Shown here: piece after piece, positions 36,526 to 46,551 of the stretch
Layout: the number at the start of each line of letters is the position of its first letter
Numbering within the stretch: position 1 is the first letter of the stretch
Assembly: GCA_050117315.1 (NCBI GenBank)
Contig: JASFMY010000031.1
Span: 1-55,387, forward strand
Reading direction: 5' to 3'
Length of the DNA: 55,387 bases
DNA from: JANQIV01 sp050117315
GTDB taxonomy: Bacteria > Bacteroidota > Ignavibacteria > Ignavibacteriales > Melioribacteraceae
Program-made: the position numbers and the translations under genes
Notes under the pieces: generated by a model
Told to the model about the DNA's origin: nothing
The model's database searches: none
The model's input: only the letters and a program-made list of their open reading frames with translations

Positions 36526-37767
36526 ATGAAAAAAATATTATTTAATCCCTCTGAAATTGTTACCGTAAATACAAACGGCAAAAATTTTAAACGCGGCAGC
36601 GAAATGAATAATATTGCTGTTTTAACAGACCACTCAATTGTTGTTGTAAATGGGGTTATCAATTCAATAATACCTACCTCTGAATTGGAAATAACTGCTA
36701 AAGACCAAGTAATTGATATTTCAAATAAAGTTATTATGCCAGGATTAATAGACTGCCATACTCATACTGTCTTTTCTGGCTCACGTGCTAATGAGTTTAA
36801 AATGAAATTGGCGGGTGTTGATTACGAAGAAATAGTAAAGCAAGGAGGCGGAATAATTTCAACCGTTAAATCTGTTAGGCAATCATCAAGTGAAGAGCTT
36901 TTTGAAATTGCAAAAGAAAGTATAGAGTATTTTATTTCGCAGGGTGTTACTACTCTTGAAATAAAAAGCGGGTACGGTTTGGATTTTGAAAACGAAATAA
37001 AAATTTTGGAAGTTGCAAAAAGATTAAAATGGGAAACCCCGATTGATATTGTTACTACTTTCCTGGGAGCTCATACTACCCCGCCGGAATTTAGAAACAG
37101 GAAAAAAGATTATGTTGATTTGATAATTAATAAAATGCTGCCTTACGTTGCAGAGAATGATCTGGCAGATTACTGTGATGTTTTTTGCGAGGCCACTGCT
37201 TTCTCAACAGAGGAAACTAAATTAATTTTTGAGAAAGCCGCTCAATTGAATTTAAGATTGAAGCTGCATACGGATCAATTTAATAATTTGGGCGGATTGG
37301 ATTTGGCTTTGGCAATGAACGCAGACAGCGTTGACCACCTTGAGGTTTTAGCCGATGAAGATATTCCCAAAATTGCGGGAAGCGAAATAACCGTAGTGCT
37401 GCTCCCGGGAGTGTCTTTCTTTTTGAATTATGATTTTGCACCCGCAAGAAAATTGATTGACAACAATACCGTTGTTGCTCTTTCAACCGACTTTAATCCC
37501 GGCTCGTCTCATATTGCAAACATGAGCTTAATTATGTCTCTTGCTGCATTAAAGATGAAAATGACAATGGAAGAGATTATTACGGCTGTCACAATAAACG
37601 CAGCCAAAGCCATAAATGTTCACCGGCAAACCGGGAGCATAGAAGCTAATAAAAAAGCCGACTTTGCTGTATTAGACACAAAGGAATATGCAGATATCAT
37701 TTATAATGTCGGGAAAAATTTGAATTGTATGACAATAAAAAACGGTGACATTATTTACCGGAAGTAA
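36526..37767 (+). CDS. hutI: Imidazolonepropionase
   Basis: The 413-residue amidohydrolase carries out the third step of histidine degradation, opening the imidazolone ring. Metal and substrate residues appear in GLIDCHTHTVFSGSR, FLGAHTTPPEF, KLHTDQFNNLGG and LSTDFNPGSS. The length fits the family. Other hut genes are not in the window. The downstream namZ-like gene begins 6 bases later. Confidence 0.95.
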   Translation: MKKILFNPSEIVTVNTNGKNFKRGSEMNNIAVLTDHSIVVVNGVINSIIPTSELEITAKDQVIDISNKVIMPGLIDCHTHTVFSGSRANEFKMKLAGVDYEEIVKQGGGIISTVKSVRQSSSEELFEIAKESIEYFISQGVTTLEIKSGYGLDFENEIKILEVAKRLKWETPIDIVTTFLGAHTTPPEFRNRKKDYVDLIINKMLPYVAENDLADYCDVFCEATAFSTEETKLIFEKAAQLNLRLKLHTDQFNNLGGLDLALAMNADSVDHLEVLADEDIPKIAGSEITVVLLPGVSFFLNYDFAPARKLIDNNTVVALSTDFNPGSSHIANMSLIMSLAALKMKMTMEEIITAVTINAAKAINVHRQTGSIEANKKADFAVLDTKEYADIIYNVGKNLNCMTIKNGDIIYRK

Positions 37768-37773
37768 TACTTT

Positions 37774-39003
37774 ATGAAACAGCTAATATTTACCCTTCTT
37801 TTGCTTACTGTCTCCTTTTCTCAATCACCAAAAGTAAAAACAGGAATTGAAGTTCTAAAGGAAAATGGTTTTGTTCAGCTTGATAATAAGACTATCGGCT
37901 TGATAACAAATCAAACAGGTGTTGATAATAAATTAATATCAACAGTTGATATTTTTTACAACTCCGGGAAGGTTAACTTAAAAGCATTATTTGCACCTGA
38001 ACACGGAGTACGCGGCACTCAAAATGCCGGAAGTTATGTTAAAAGTTACATTGATAAAAAAACACAGCTCCCGGTTTATTCTCTGTACGGTAAAACAAAA
38101 GAACCGACACAGGAAATGTTGGAAGGAATTGATGTTCTGGTTTATGATCTTCAAGATATTGGAAGCAGATCATACACATATATATCTACACTTGGATTAG
38201 CAATGGAAGCCGCTGCTGAAAATAACATAGAGTTTATTGTTCTCGACCGGCCTAACCCTTTAGGCGGCTTACGAGTTGAGGGTTCATTGGTAGAAGATGG
38301 TTTTCATTCTTTTGTAAGTAAATATGAAATACCTTATATATACGGATTAACCTGCGGTGAGCTTGCTTCATTCATAAAAGATGAAATTTATAAAACATCA
38401 GGTAACGAGTGCAGATTGACGGTTATAAAAATGGAAGGTTGGGAAAGAGAAATGTTATGGTTAGATACCGGACTTCATTGGATACCAACTTCCCCCCACA
38501 TTCCGAATTGGGAGACTGCGTTTTATTATTCTGCTACAGGCATTGTTGGTGAATTAAATAAATTTTCGAACGGAGTTGGTTACACCATTCCATTTCAGAC
38601 AATTGCGGCAGAGTTTATCAACCCAGATTCGTTAGCAGAAATATTAAACAGTAAAGAAATATCGGAAATAATTTTCAAAGCAATTTCTTATAAACCTTAT
38701 TATGCTTTTTCAAAAGACAAAACCGTAAACGGCGTTCAAATTTATTTTGAAGATTTCTCAAGTTGTATGTTAACGGAAATTCAATTTTATGTATTGGAAG
38801 CTGTTCACGAATTATATCCGGACAAATTAATTTTTGAAGACATAGATAAAAACAGCTTATCTATGTTTGACAAAGTATTAGGTTCAGATAAAATAAGATT
38901 GATGTTTCAACAAAATTATAAAGTAAAAGACATCAGAGAATACTGGCGAAAGGATGTTGAAAAATTCAAAGAACTGAGTAAAGAATATTATCTATATAAT
39001 TAG
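37774..39003 (+). CDS. NamZ-like exo-beta-N-acetylmuramidase (DUF1343)
   Basis: The 409-residue protein has a signal peptide (QLIFTLLLLTVSFS). DUF1343 signatures are GLITNQTGVD, LFAPEHGVRG, VYDLQDIGSRSYTYI, and LDRPNPLGG. Members cleave terminal N-acetylmuramic acid from peptidoglycan fragments. It is co-directional with hutI and its end overlaps the end of the convergent lipoprotein gene by 4 bases. Confidence 0.9.
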   Translation: MKQLIFTLLLLTVSFSQSPKVKTGIEVLKENGFVQLDNKTIGLITNQTGVDNKLISTVDIFYNSGKVNLKALFAPEHGVRGTQNAGSYVKSYIDKKTQLPVYSLYGKTKEPTQEMLEGIDVLVYDLQDIGSRSYTYISTLGLAMEAAAENNIEFIVLDRPNPLGGLRVEGSLVEDGFHSFVSKYEIPYIYGLTCGELASFIKDEIYKTSGNECRLTVIKMEGWEREMLWLDTGLHWIPTSPHIPNWETAFYYSATGIVGELNKFSNGVGYTIPFQTIAAEFINPDSLAEILNSKEISEIIFKAISYKPYYAFSKDKTVNGVQIYFEDFSSCMLTEIQFYVLEAVHELYPDKLIFEDIDKNSLSMFDKVLGSDKIRLMFQQNYKVKDIREYWRKDVEKFKELSKEYYLYN

Positions 39004-40673
39004 TTAAACACTACCTCTATATCACCTACCGGCCAGCGTGCTTTTAATTCAAGTGTATCCGGATAGTAAACAAACGGTTCCGACTGTTCAAAAGGATAAA
39101 TTTTACCGTAACTAAAAACTCCATTGCTGTCTTTATCTATAAAAGACCACAATAAATATTGACCCGGGAAAACTCTGTCATATTCAAAAGTTAAGTTACG
39201 TTTAACTTTTTTTACCAGTTTGATTTTTTTATCGGATAAGTTTTCCAAAACCGTGTAATAGTTTAACGAATCCTTGCTAGTGGTGATTATCCTGCCAAAT
39301 GCGCCGGAAAAATTAATTGCATTGATTGTCGATACATTAATCGTATAAACCGAGTCAATTACATTCCCTTCTATATCCACAATATTACTTAAATCAATTT
39401 CAACTTTATAACGGCTGTCACTCTTCAACTTATCTTTAACATTTATCTTTATTGTACCGTCATCTATTCTGTCAATTGCAAACGAATAGGATTTAGTTTC
39501 ATCAGAAAATTTTATTGTATTCTGTAAATTGTTTTGTTCAAATCCATCATCGAAATTTATCAGCACCCATGGATTGTCAAAGTCAATTTGATTACCGGTA
39601 AATTCTGTAATAACTTTATTAACTTTTACTTTTGCCGTATCTATTCTGTCACTCGGCATGAACCTTATCTCATCTTTGTCGCTTATATTACCTTCATAAT
39701 CTGTTATATTATTTGTGATGAGATATTTATCATCAGTATTTTGCAATGTATCATTCAAAACTAAAAAGGCCTTCTGACTTTGAAGATCATTTTTGTAATA
39801 ATATCTGAAGTTAGTTACACTGTTGTTTGTTGAATCTATAATAAAAAAGTCATCTGTAGTTATCTTTGTTGAATCAATGTGTTCATTATATTCTATTAAA
39901 ATATGATACCTGTCAACCATAGTGGTCGACAAAACAAAAGGCTTGGTAGTGTCTTCACTAGTTAATTTAAAGTTAAGATCATTTATATCAGGCAGTTCTT
40001 TTGTTATCATTATTTCCTTATCCTGAACGCCGTAGAAATCGCTTTCAACATTGTAAAGCAAGTCTTTAAAACTGTCGTTAACAGCATAAATATTATATTT
40101 TCCCGGGCTCAGGCCAAGCAACTCGTATTCGCCGTTCTCACCAATTTGAGTAATATTCAACGGTTTTTCTTCAATTGGATTCACTTCAACAGAATCAACT
40201 TTATATGCAAATATAAAAGTGCCGTCCGGGTTATCATCATAAACTTTCCCGGTTATTTTGCCGTTAAATATTTCATCACCCGTCGAAAGTCTATAGGTAA
40301 ATGCTTTCGCCATTCTGTTTTTATTGTTGTTGTCAACAACATCAGTCCCAATCGTAAAAATATAAGTTGTGTTTTCTCTTAAAGAATCGGGAAATACAAT
40401 TTCCAATGTTCTACCGCTCCAATCGTACTCAAATGTTCCTTCAATTTTTGGGGAAATAAAAACAGCGCTTTTCACTGAACTTTTATCAACATATTCTGAA
40501 AAGGTAAACTCAATAGAATTGCCTGTGAAGTTAACTGTTTCGTTCGGCGGGTTTACGTTAATGATTTCAGGCGGTACTTTATCAACCTTTCCGCCGCCGG
40601 GAGATAATTGATTTGCACAACCGGCAATGCAAAGTATCACAAATACTATTTTAATTAAATCAATAAACTTCAA
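39000..40673 (-). CDS. Ig-like-domain lipoprotein
   Basis: The product has 557 residues. A TTG start at 40673 gives a compact lipoprotein signal (KFIDLIKIVFVILCIAGC), with the lipid-modified cysteine at residue 19; a longer TTG start at 40691 is possible. PPEIINVNPPNETVNF starts a Big_5/SbsA-type Ig-like domain, and a second similar region occurs around residue 350. Proteins of this architecture are common in Bacteroidota and Ignavibacteria. The function is unknown. Confidence 0.8.
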   Translation of the reverse strand: MKFIDLIKIVFVILCIAGCANQLSPGGGKVDKVPPEIINVNPPNETVNFTGNSIEFTFSEYVDKSSVKSAVFISPKIEGTFEYDWSGRTLEIVFPDSLRENTTYIFTIGTDVVDNNNKNRMAKAFTYRLSTGDEIFNGKITGKVYDDNPDGTFIFAYKVDSVEVNPIEEKPLNITQIGENGEYELLGLSPGKYNIYAVNDSFKDLLYNVESDFYGVQDKEIMITKELPDINDLNFKLTSEDTTKPFVLSTTMVDRYHILIEYNEHIDSTKITTDDFFIIDSTNNSVTNFRYYYKNDLQSQKAFLVLNDTLQNTDDKYLITNNITDYEGNISDKDEIRFMPSDRIDTAKVKVNKVITEFTGNQIDFDNPWVLINFDDGFEQNNLQNTIKFSDETKSYSFAIDRIDDGTIKINVKDKLKSDSRYKVEIDLSNIVDIEGNVIDSVYTINVSTINAINFSGAFGRIITTSKDSLNYYTVLENLSDKKIKLVKKVKRNLTFEYDRVFPGQYLLWSFIDKDSNGVFSYGKIYPFEQSEPFVYYPDTLELKARWPVGDIEVVFN

Positions 40674-41722
40674 TTTTGATATTTTCTCCAAAGCCTGTAC
40701 TGTCTTACATTTTTATTGTGTTCTCTCAATGTCTTTGAGAAAACATGATCACCGTTTCCCGAAGCTACAAAGTAGTAATACTCATGTTCTTCCGGGTATA
40801 ATGCAGCAATAATTGCTTCCTTACCGGGATTGTTAATCGGTGCTGGAGGAAGCCCTGGATATTTATAAGTATTAAAAGGTGAATCAATTTCCAAATCTTT
40901 GTAATATATTTTATTATACCTTCTCTTATGTCTTTTTAGATACTGTACTGTTGGATCAGCCTGCAGTTTTATGCCTTTCTTCAACCTGTTATGATAAACT
41001 CCCGATATGGTTTTGAATTCACTTACAATGTTTGACTCCCCCTCTATTATTGAGGCTAATGTTAGAATTTCATGCTTAGTCATATTCAATTCTTTCATGC
41101 GTCTTTCTATTTTCTCATCAAACAAGTTATCCATTTCAGATTTCAATTTAAGTATAATTTCTTCCGGTGTCATGTTTTCAAAAAAGTAATACGTTTCAGG
41201 GAGTAAATACCCTTCTATTGATTTTTCTGTTATATCATGCCTCTGTAAAAATATTTTATTGCTACTTAAGTTCATAAATTCAGTTGAATCTATATTTAAT
41301 TCTTCTTTTAAAAGTTTGGCAAGATTATGCTGCCAGATACCTTCGGGAATGGTTACCAAAATTTGAGGTTCGGCTGCACCTTTTGTTAAAATGCTTGTAA
41401 GCTGCAAATAACTTAACCCGTTGGGAATTTTGTATCTTCCCGCCTTTATCTTTCTTTCGGCACCGTACAAAAATCCGGCAATTTTCATATTTAACTTATT
41501 GGGAATTATTTTTTGGTCGTAAAGAATATCTACAACCTTTACAAAAGATGCTCCGTTTTGAATATCAATTTCTTTTACTTTATCTCCTTCAAAATAATTA
41601 GGAGTAAAAAAAGTATACAACAGGATTCCGAGAACAAAGCCGAAGACTGCCGAAATAATATAATAATCGTTTTGAGATATAGTTTTTTTATCTTCAATTA
41701 TAGTGATTATCGGTTTGTTCAT
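40670..41722 (-). CDS. mltG: Endolytic murein transglycosylase MltG
   Basis: The 350-residue protein has one N-terminal membrane helix and a YceG domain. It cuts nascent glycan strands and so ends peptidoglycan synthesis. The catalytic glutamate is in ASIIEGESN, and the motifs EGYLLPETYYF, VYHNRLKKG and LQADPTVQY are characteristic. It lies between tsaD and the lipoprotein, overlapping the latter's start. Confidence 0.94.
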   Translation of the reverse strand: MNKPIITIIEDKKTISQNDYYIISAVFGFVLGILLYTFFTPNYFEGDKVKEIDIQNGASFVKVVDILYDQKIIPNKLNMKIAGFLYGAERKIKAGRYKIPNGLSYLQLTSILTKGAAEPQILVTIPEGIWQHNLAKLLKEELNIDSTEFMNLSSNKIFLQRHDITEKSIEGYLLPETYYFFENMTPEEIILKLKSEMDNLFDEKIERRMKELNMTKHEILTLASIIEGESNIVSEFKTISGVYHNRLKKGIKLQADPTVQYLKRHKRRYNKIYYKDLEIDSPFNTYKYPGLPPAPINNPGKEAIIAALYPEEHEYYYFVASGNGDHVFSKTLREHNKNVRQYRLWRKYQN

Positions 41723-41740
41723 TTATACAGACGAAAATTG

Positions 41741-42754
41741 TTAAAGAAAAGTTTCTGGCGGAATACTTGCATATGCATTATAACTTAACGAATATTTTCT
41801 TCCAAGTTCATTTAGCTGCATTCCCCTATTTGCAATCATTGCAGCATTATCACCGCAAAACTGTAGATCCGGAATAACAAGTTTTACATTGTGTTTTGCA
41901 GAAAGTTCTTGAAAAGTTTTTCTTAAACTTTGGTTTGCCGCAACACCGCCTACCAAAGAAATAGTTTTATATTCATTCAAAAATAAGGCTTTTTCGGTTT
42001 TTTGTTTTAGAGCACCGACAACAGCTTTTTGAAATGATGCGGCTATGTCAGGCAATTGTTTTTTATCAATCTCTTTAGAACTGCCGTATTCTTTCTGAAT
42101 ATATCTTAATACTGCTGTTTTTAATCCGCTGAATGAAAAATCAAATATGTTTTTGCATTGAGATATTGGGAATCGGATTTTGTTTTCATCACCCTGGGCA
42201 GCATACTTTTGAATACTTGGTCCCCCCGGATATTCCAGTCCGAGCATCTTTGCAACCTTGTCAAAAGCCTCTCCGGCAGCGTCGTCAATTGTTGAGCCTA
42301 ACTTATATATTTCCGACTCACTTTTAACATTGAGAAGCAAGGTATGTCCGCCGCTTACAACCAAACATAAAAAAGGGAACTCCGGTTTTTCTTTCATCAA
42401 GAATCCCGAGAAAATATGTCCTTCAATATGATTTACGGGAATGAACGGTTTGTTTAATGAAAGCGATAACCCTTTTGCAAATGTTAAACCAACCAATAAG
42501 GCGCCAATTAATCCGGGACCTGCTGTTGCACAAATTACATCAATATCGTTTAAGATTATGGAAGCTTTTTTTAATGCCTGCTTTACAAGCGGTAAAATAA
42601 TTTCAAGGTGTGCCCTGCTTGATAGTTCCGGTACTACTCCGCCGTATTCTTTATGAAAATCCTGTGATGAAACCAGATTTGCGAGTACTTTGTTTTCTGA
42701 AACTACTGCCACCGAAGTTTCATCACACGAGCTTTCGATTCCTAAATATATCAT
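41741..42754 (-). CDS. tsaD: tRNA N6-threonylcarbamoyltransferase TsaD
   Basis: The 337-residue ASKHA-fold enzyme transfers threonylcarbamoyl to A37 of ANN-decoding tRNAs. LGIESSCDETSVAVV, the metal-binding HIEGH and LVVSGGHTLL are diagnostic. The ATG at 42754 follows a TTG by one codon. The start overlaps the proline dehydrogenase stop by one base. Confidence 0.96.
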   Translation of the reverse strand: MIYLGIESSCDETSVAVVSENKVLANLVSSQDFHKEYGGVVPELSSRAHLEIILPLVKQALKKASIILNDIDVICATAGPGLIGALLVGLTFAKGLSLSLNKPFIPVNHIEGHIFSGFLMKEKPEFPFLCLVVSGGHTLLLNVKSESEIYKLGSTIDDAAGEAFDKVAKMLGLEYPGGPSIQKYAAQGDENKIRFPISQCKNIFDFSFSGLKTAVLRYIQKEYGSSKEIDKKQLPDIAASFQKAVVGALKQKTEKALFLNEYKTISLVGGVAANQSLRKTFQELSAKHNVKLVIPDLQFCGDNAAMIANRGMQLNELGRKYSLSYNAYASIPPETFL

Positions 42755-43653
42755 CAATTCGGTATAAATATGCTTTTAGTTATGTACCATGCTAACGCCG
42801 GGTTTTCCTGGAGCCTTCTTATTGAGTAAGCATACCAGTGATCACCGTAAGGAACATATATTCTAATCCGATGGCCATCCGCATTTATTTTATCTCTAAG
42901 ATTTTCTTTAACCCCGTAAAGCATTTGAAACTCGTAACGATCTTTAGGGATATTCATTTCATCAATTAGTTTATAAGCTCCTTTAACAAGATAATCATCA
43001 TGGGTGGCAATTCCAACGTAATTACCGTCTTCAAACATTTTCTTTAAGATATCTAAAAAATTGTCTCTAACTTTTTGCCTGTCTTTGTATGCTATCTCCT
43101 CAGGTTCAACATAAATACCTTTACACAGTCTGTAGTTTGTGCCGTTCTTGTTAAGTTCAGTCACATCGGCTATTGTTCTTCTTAAATATGCTTGAACAAC
43201 AATTCCGACACCTTCGTATTTTTCTTTCAACTGTTTAAAAAGTTTTATGGTTCTATCCGTAGCGGGAGAATCTTCCATATCGATACGCACAAAGTTATTC
43301 ATAGAATTCGACTTGGTAATAATTTCATCAAACATGTTAAAAGCAAATTCTTCATCAAGCATTAAACCCATTTGAGTGGGTTTAACGGAAAGGTTCGCAT
43401 CAAGATTATATCGCCTGATAGCATCCAATGTTTCAAGGCATTCCTTCTGGGCTTCAACTGCTTCTTCTTTTGAAGATATTGATTCGCCTAAAACATCCAT
43501 AGTTACCATTATGCCTTTAGCATTCAATTCTTTAGTAACTCTTACAGCGTCTTCTAATTTCTCGCCTGCAATATATTTTTTTGCAAAGATGTGTACAACC
43601 GGCCTGGGAAGTATTTTAACAAATGAAACAATAGCAGAATTTAAGATATTCAC
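42754..43653 (-). CDS. Proline dehydrogenase
   Basis: The 299-residue FAD-dependent TIM-barrel enzyme oxidises proline to pyrroline-5-carboxylate. Typical text is VRIDMEDSPATDRTI, VQAYLRRT, LCKGIYVEPEEIAY, ATHDDYLV and the C-terminal YAYSIRRLQENP. The start codon is GTG. It is the monofunctional type, without the aldehyde dehydrogenase half found in PutA. Confidence 0.93.
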   Translation of the reverse strand: MNILNSAIVSFVKILPRPVVHIFAKKYIAGEKLEDAVRVTKELNAKGIMVTMDVLGESISSKEEAVEAQKECLETLDAIRRYNLDANLSVKPTQMGLMLDEEFAFNMFDEIITKSNSMNNFVRIDMEDSPATDRTIKLFKQLKEKYEGVGIVVQAYLRRTIADVTELNKNGTNYRLCKGIYVEPEEIAYKDRQKVRDNFLDILKKMFEDGNYVGIATHDDYLVKGAYKLIDEMNIPKDRYEFQMLYGVKENLRDKINADGHRIRIYVPYGDHWYAYSIRRLQENPALAWYITKSIFIPN

Positions 43654-43741
43654 TTAATTACTCCGTATTTTTGACGAATCAAATTTACGCCATCACTGCA
43701 ATCAAATCAAGTAAGACATCATCATCTTTTTAAAATATTTT

Positions 43742-44338
43742 TCAGTTTATCTGCTTAATAAGATTTATTATAAAATCTATTTTGCTTCTTAAAATTTTCA
43801 AAGAGGAATTATTTACCACAACAAATGAAGCTAGTTTAACTTTTTCTTCCTGCGGAATTTGTTTGCTGTCTCTTTTTTCAAAATCATCTTTATATGAACC
43901 GTCTCTTTTGGATAATCTTTCTTTTCTAATCTCCTTATCGGCGGCAACAACTATTACATAATCATAATACTGCTCCATTTTTGCTTCGTAGATCAGAGCT
44001 GCTTCAGTAAAAACCATTTCGCATTTCTGCAACGCTTTTTTCATCAACAAATTTATTTTTTTTATTGTAGGAGGATGTAGTATTGAGTTAATCCTTTTTA
44101 AATTTTCTTCATTTGAAAAAACTTTCTCTGCAAGGTAAGATTTGTTTAATTTACCATCTATGTAGCTCTTTACCCCAAAATTATCAATAATTTTCCTTTT
44201 AACATTTTCATCAGCTACGTAAAACTCTTTTGATATATCATCGGCTTTAATAACACGGTAACCTTTCTCTTCAATAAAAGCTGCTACCGTTGATTTACCG
44301 GAACCAATATTCCCAGTAATTGCTATTTTTAATTTCAT
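43742..44338 (-). CDS. coaE: Dephospho-CoA kinase
   Basis: The 198-residue P-loop kinase carries out the last step of coenzyme A synthesis. ITGNIGSGKSTVAAF is the Walker A loop, followed by IKADDIS and the lid region KERLSKRD. The ATG at 44338 begins the conserved core; the frame extends 16 codons upstream into the intergenic hairpin and is rejected. Confidence 0.92.
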   Translation of the reverse strand: MKLKIAITGNIGSGKSTVAAFIEEKGYRVIKADDISKEFYVADENVKRKIIDNFGVKSYIDGKLNKSYLAEKVFSNEENLKRINSILHPPTIKKINLLMKKALQKCEMVFTEAALIYEAKMEQYYDYVIVVAADKEIRKERLSKRDGSYKDDFEKRDSKQIPQEEKVKLASFVVVNNSSLKILRSKIDFIINLIKQIN

Positions 44339-44348
44339 AATGTTTTTT

Positions 44349-44392
44349 AAAGCAAAAATGTCATCCCGTATATTACAGAATGACATTTTTTG
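44349..44392 (-). terminator. Terminator-like hairpin between rny and coaE
   Basis: AAAAATGTCAT pairs with ATGACATTTTT around a loop of about 20 bases, with further T residues on the minus-strand side. It lies just after the rny stop, so it may end the translation-block transcript. Confidence 0.5.
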
Positions 44393-44416
44393 ATTAATTA
44401 TTAATTCTTACAAGAT

Positions 44417-45985
44417 CTATTTTGCATAAGCAATTTTTCTGACTTCTCTAATTACAGTGATCTTTATCTGACCGGGATATTCCATTTCTTCCTGTATTTT
44501 TTGAGCTATATCATAAGCTAATTGATCGGAGAAATTATCGTCAACTTTGTCGGGTTCAACAACAACCCTTACTTCTCTTCCGGCCTGGATAGCATATGTC
44601 TTTGCAACTCCTTCAAATGATTTTGCAAGTGTCTCAAGGTTCTCTAATCTTTTCACATAACTTTCTAACGGTTCCCTGCGTGCGCCGGGGCGTGCACCGC
44701 TTATTGCATCTGCTGCCTGGACCAAGGGAGAAATTGCATTTTCCATTTCAATATCTTCGTGGTGCGAACCAATTGCATTTATTACAACAGGATGTTCTTT
44801 ATACTTTTTAGCAAGGTCATATCCAACCAGAGCATGCGGTCCTTCTACATTTTTATCAACTGTTTTACCTATGTCATGCAATAAACCTGCACGCTTTGCA
44901 AGGTTTACATCAAGTCCTAATTCGGCAGCCATTATTCCGGTTAAATATCCTACTTCAATACTGTGCTGTAAAAGATTCTGACCATAACTTGAGCGATATT
45001 TCATTTTACCTACATGTTTAAGCAGTTCCGGATGCATGTTATGAATACCAAGTTGTATAAGTGTGTTTTCGCCTTCTCTTCTAATTTCTTCTTCTAATTC
45101 TTCCTGTACCTTTTGAACAACTTCTTCAATTCTTGCCGGATGAATTCTTCCGTCGGAAATTAATTTCTCTAATGATAATCTGGCAACTTCCCTTCTAAAC
45201 TGGTCGAAACCCGATAGGATAACGGCTTCAGGTGTATCATCTACAATTACGTCTATGCCAGTAGCCGATTCAAAGGCACGAATATTTCTACCTTCACGGC
45301 CAATAATGCGGCCTTTCATTTCATCGTTTTGAATTTGGACGACCGACACGGTAGACTCAACAGAATGATCTACTGCTGTTCTCTGGATGGCTTGAATTAC
45401 AATTTTTTGGGATTCTTTTTTTGCCTCTACTTTAAGCTGGTCTCTAATGACCTTTATCTGCTGGGAAGCTTCCGTTTTTGCTTCATGGATCATATTTTCC
45501 ATAAGCATTTTTTTAGCTTCATCAGAAGTAAGGCCGGCTATCTTTTCCAATCTTACGTTCTGTTCAACCAATAAATTATCCAGCTCAGTTTGTTTTTTCT
45601 TAATAAACTCTAACTGTTCGGAAATTTTCTTATCCGACGCTTTATTTTCTTTTTCCTTTTGAAGTACAAGATCATACTTTTTTTCTAAATTATCTTCTCT
45701 GTTATCAAGTTGCTTTTCATAATTTTGAAGTTTTTGCCTTCTTGTGTTTACTTCATTATCGAATTCCTGTTTCTTGCGAAGCCATTCATCTTTAACTTCT
45801 AATAATTTTTCTTTCTTAATATGCCTCGCTTCTTTTTCCGCATCTTCAGTGATCTTTTTTGCTTTTTCTTCTGCACTGGCTATATTACTCTTTCCTACCT
45901 TTGTATTAAAAAACCAACCCAAATAAAAGAATATAATAGCAGACACCAGTGCAATCGGTATTAATAGAACTAATTCCAATTGCAT
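44417..45985 (-). CDS. rny: Ribonuclease Y
   Basis: The 522-residue endoribonuclease initiates mRNA decay at the membrane. It has an N-terminal helix (LLIPIALVSAIIFFYLGWF) and a long coiled coil (residues about 30-200). A KH domain follows with GREGRNIRAFESATG, then an HD domain with NLLQHSIEVGY and GLLHDIGKTVD. A strong GGAGGAAAT site precedes the ATG. The probable 6S RNA lies directly upstream. Confidence 0.96.
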   Translation of the reverse strand: MQLELVLLIPIALVSAIIFFYLGWFFNTKVGKSNIASAEEKAKKITEDAEKEARHIKKEKLLEVKDEWLRKKQEFDNEVNTRRQKLQNYEKQLDNREDNLEKKYDLVLQKEKENKASDKKISEQLEFIKKKQTELDNLLVEQNVRLEKIAGLTSDEAKKMLMENMIHEAKTEASQQIKVIRDQLKVEAKKESQKIVIQAIQRTAVDHSVESTVSVVQIQNDEMKGRIIGREGRNIRAFESATGIDVIVDDTPEAVILSGFDQFRREVARLSLEKLISDGRIHPARIEEVVQKVQEELEEEIRREGENTLIQLGIHNMHPELLKHVGKMKYRSSYGQNLLQHSIEVGYLTGIMAAELGLDVNLAKRAGLLHDIGKTVDKNVEGPHALVGYDLAKKYKEHPVVINAIGSHHEDIEMENAISPLVQAADAISGARPGARREPLESYVKRLENLETLAKSFEGVAKTYAIQAGREVRVVVEPDKVDDNFSDQLAYDIAQKIQEEMEYPGQIKITVIREVRKIAYAK

Positions 45986-46018
45986 AATCTATTTCCTCCA
46001 TAAATACAATATAAAATT

Positions 46019-46209
46019 CCGCTGCTGTCATCCCAGTTAGGAAGAACTCGTCCCTAACCAATGCGGGAAACTGCCCGATGCTTTTTACTTCCACTGTCCC
46101 GCCGAGGCAGAATTCCGGCAAGCCGGAATGAGGCCTGTAATACACACCGTGAGTCAATAACCCTTGTTATGAATTGTTAGTTCTTCATAATGCGGGATGA
46201 ACAGCGCGG
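46019..46209 (-). ncRNA. ssrS: Probable 6S RNA (ssrS)
   Basis: About 191 nucleotides between zapA and rny can close in a long rod. The terminal arms CCGCGCTGTTCATCCC and GGGATGACAGCAGCGG pair over 15 base pairs with one bulge on each side. A further GAAGAACT/AGTTCTTC helix lies inside, and an apical palindrome (TTCCGGCTTGCCGGAA) follows. Size, rod shape and position next to zapA match 6S RNA, which is often encoded beside zapA. GC-rich REP-like text in the apical part leaves room for a palindromic repeat instead. Confidence 0.5.
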
Positions 46210-46215
46210 TAAAAT

Positions 46216-46515
46216 TTATGAATGGTCTGATATGGATTTAGATTCGCTCAAAAGAAGCTTTATTTTTTTTATTTTGTCCGTAGCCTGAATACTAAACTCT
46301 CTAAATCTATTTTTCTCAACAAACAGGTCGTAAGCTATGTTCAATGCTGCTATAATTGCTATTGTTTCTTTTGGTTGATCCGGCAATTCTTCCTGGGTTT
46401 CTTCCATTATTTTATTTACATACTTTGCCAGTTCGGTAGCAATTTCTTCATTATCTACCAATAAAGAATAATCTTTATCAAATATGTTAACTTTTAGCTT
46501 CTTTTTTTCATTCAT
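46216..46515 (-). CDS. zapA: Cell division protein ZapA
   Basis: The 99-residue protein binds FtsZ and supports Z-ring bundling. VNIFDKDYSLLVDNEE begins the globular head, and AIIAALNIAYDLFVEK starts the coiled coil. It follows a small coiled-coil gene in the pheT-rny block. Confidence 0.88.
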   Translation of the reverse strand: MNEKKKLKVNIFDKDYSLLVDNEEIATELAKYVNKIMEETQEELPDQPKETIAIIAALNIAYDLFVEKNRFREFSIQATDKIKKIKLLLSESKSISDHS

Positions 46516-46551
46516 TTTTTACAATATCAGTCCAATCATCAAACAATATGT

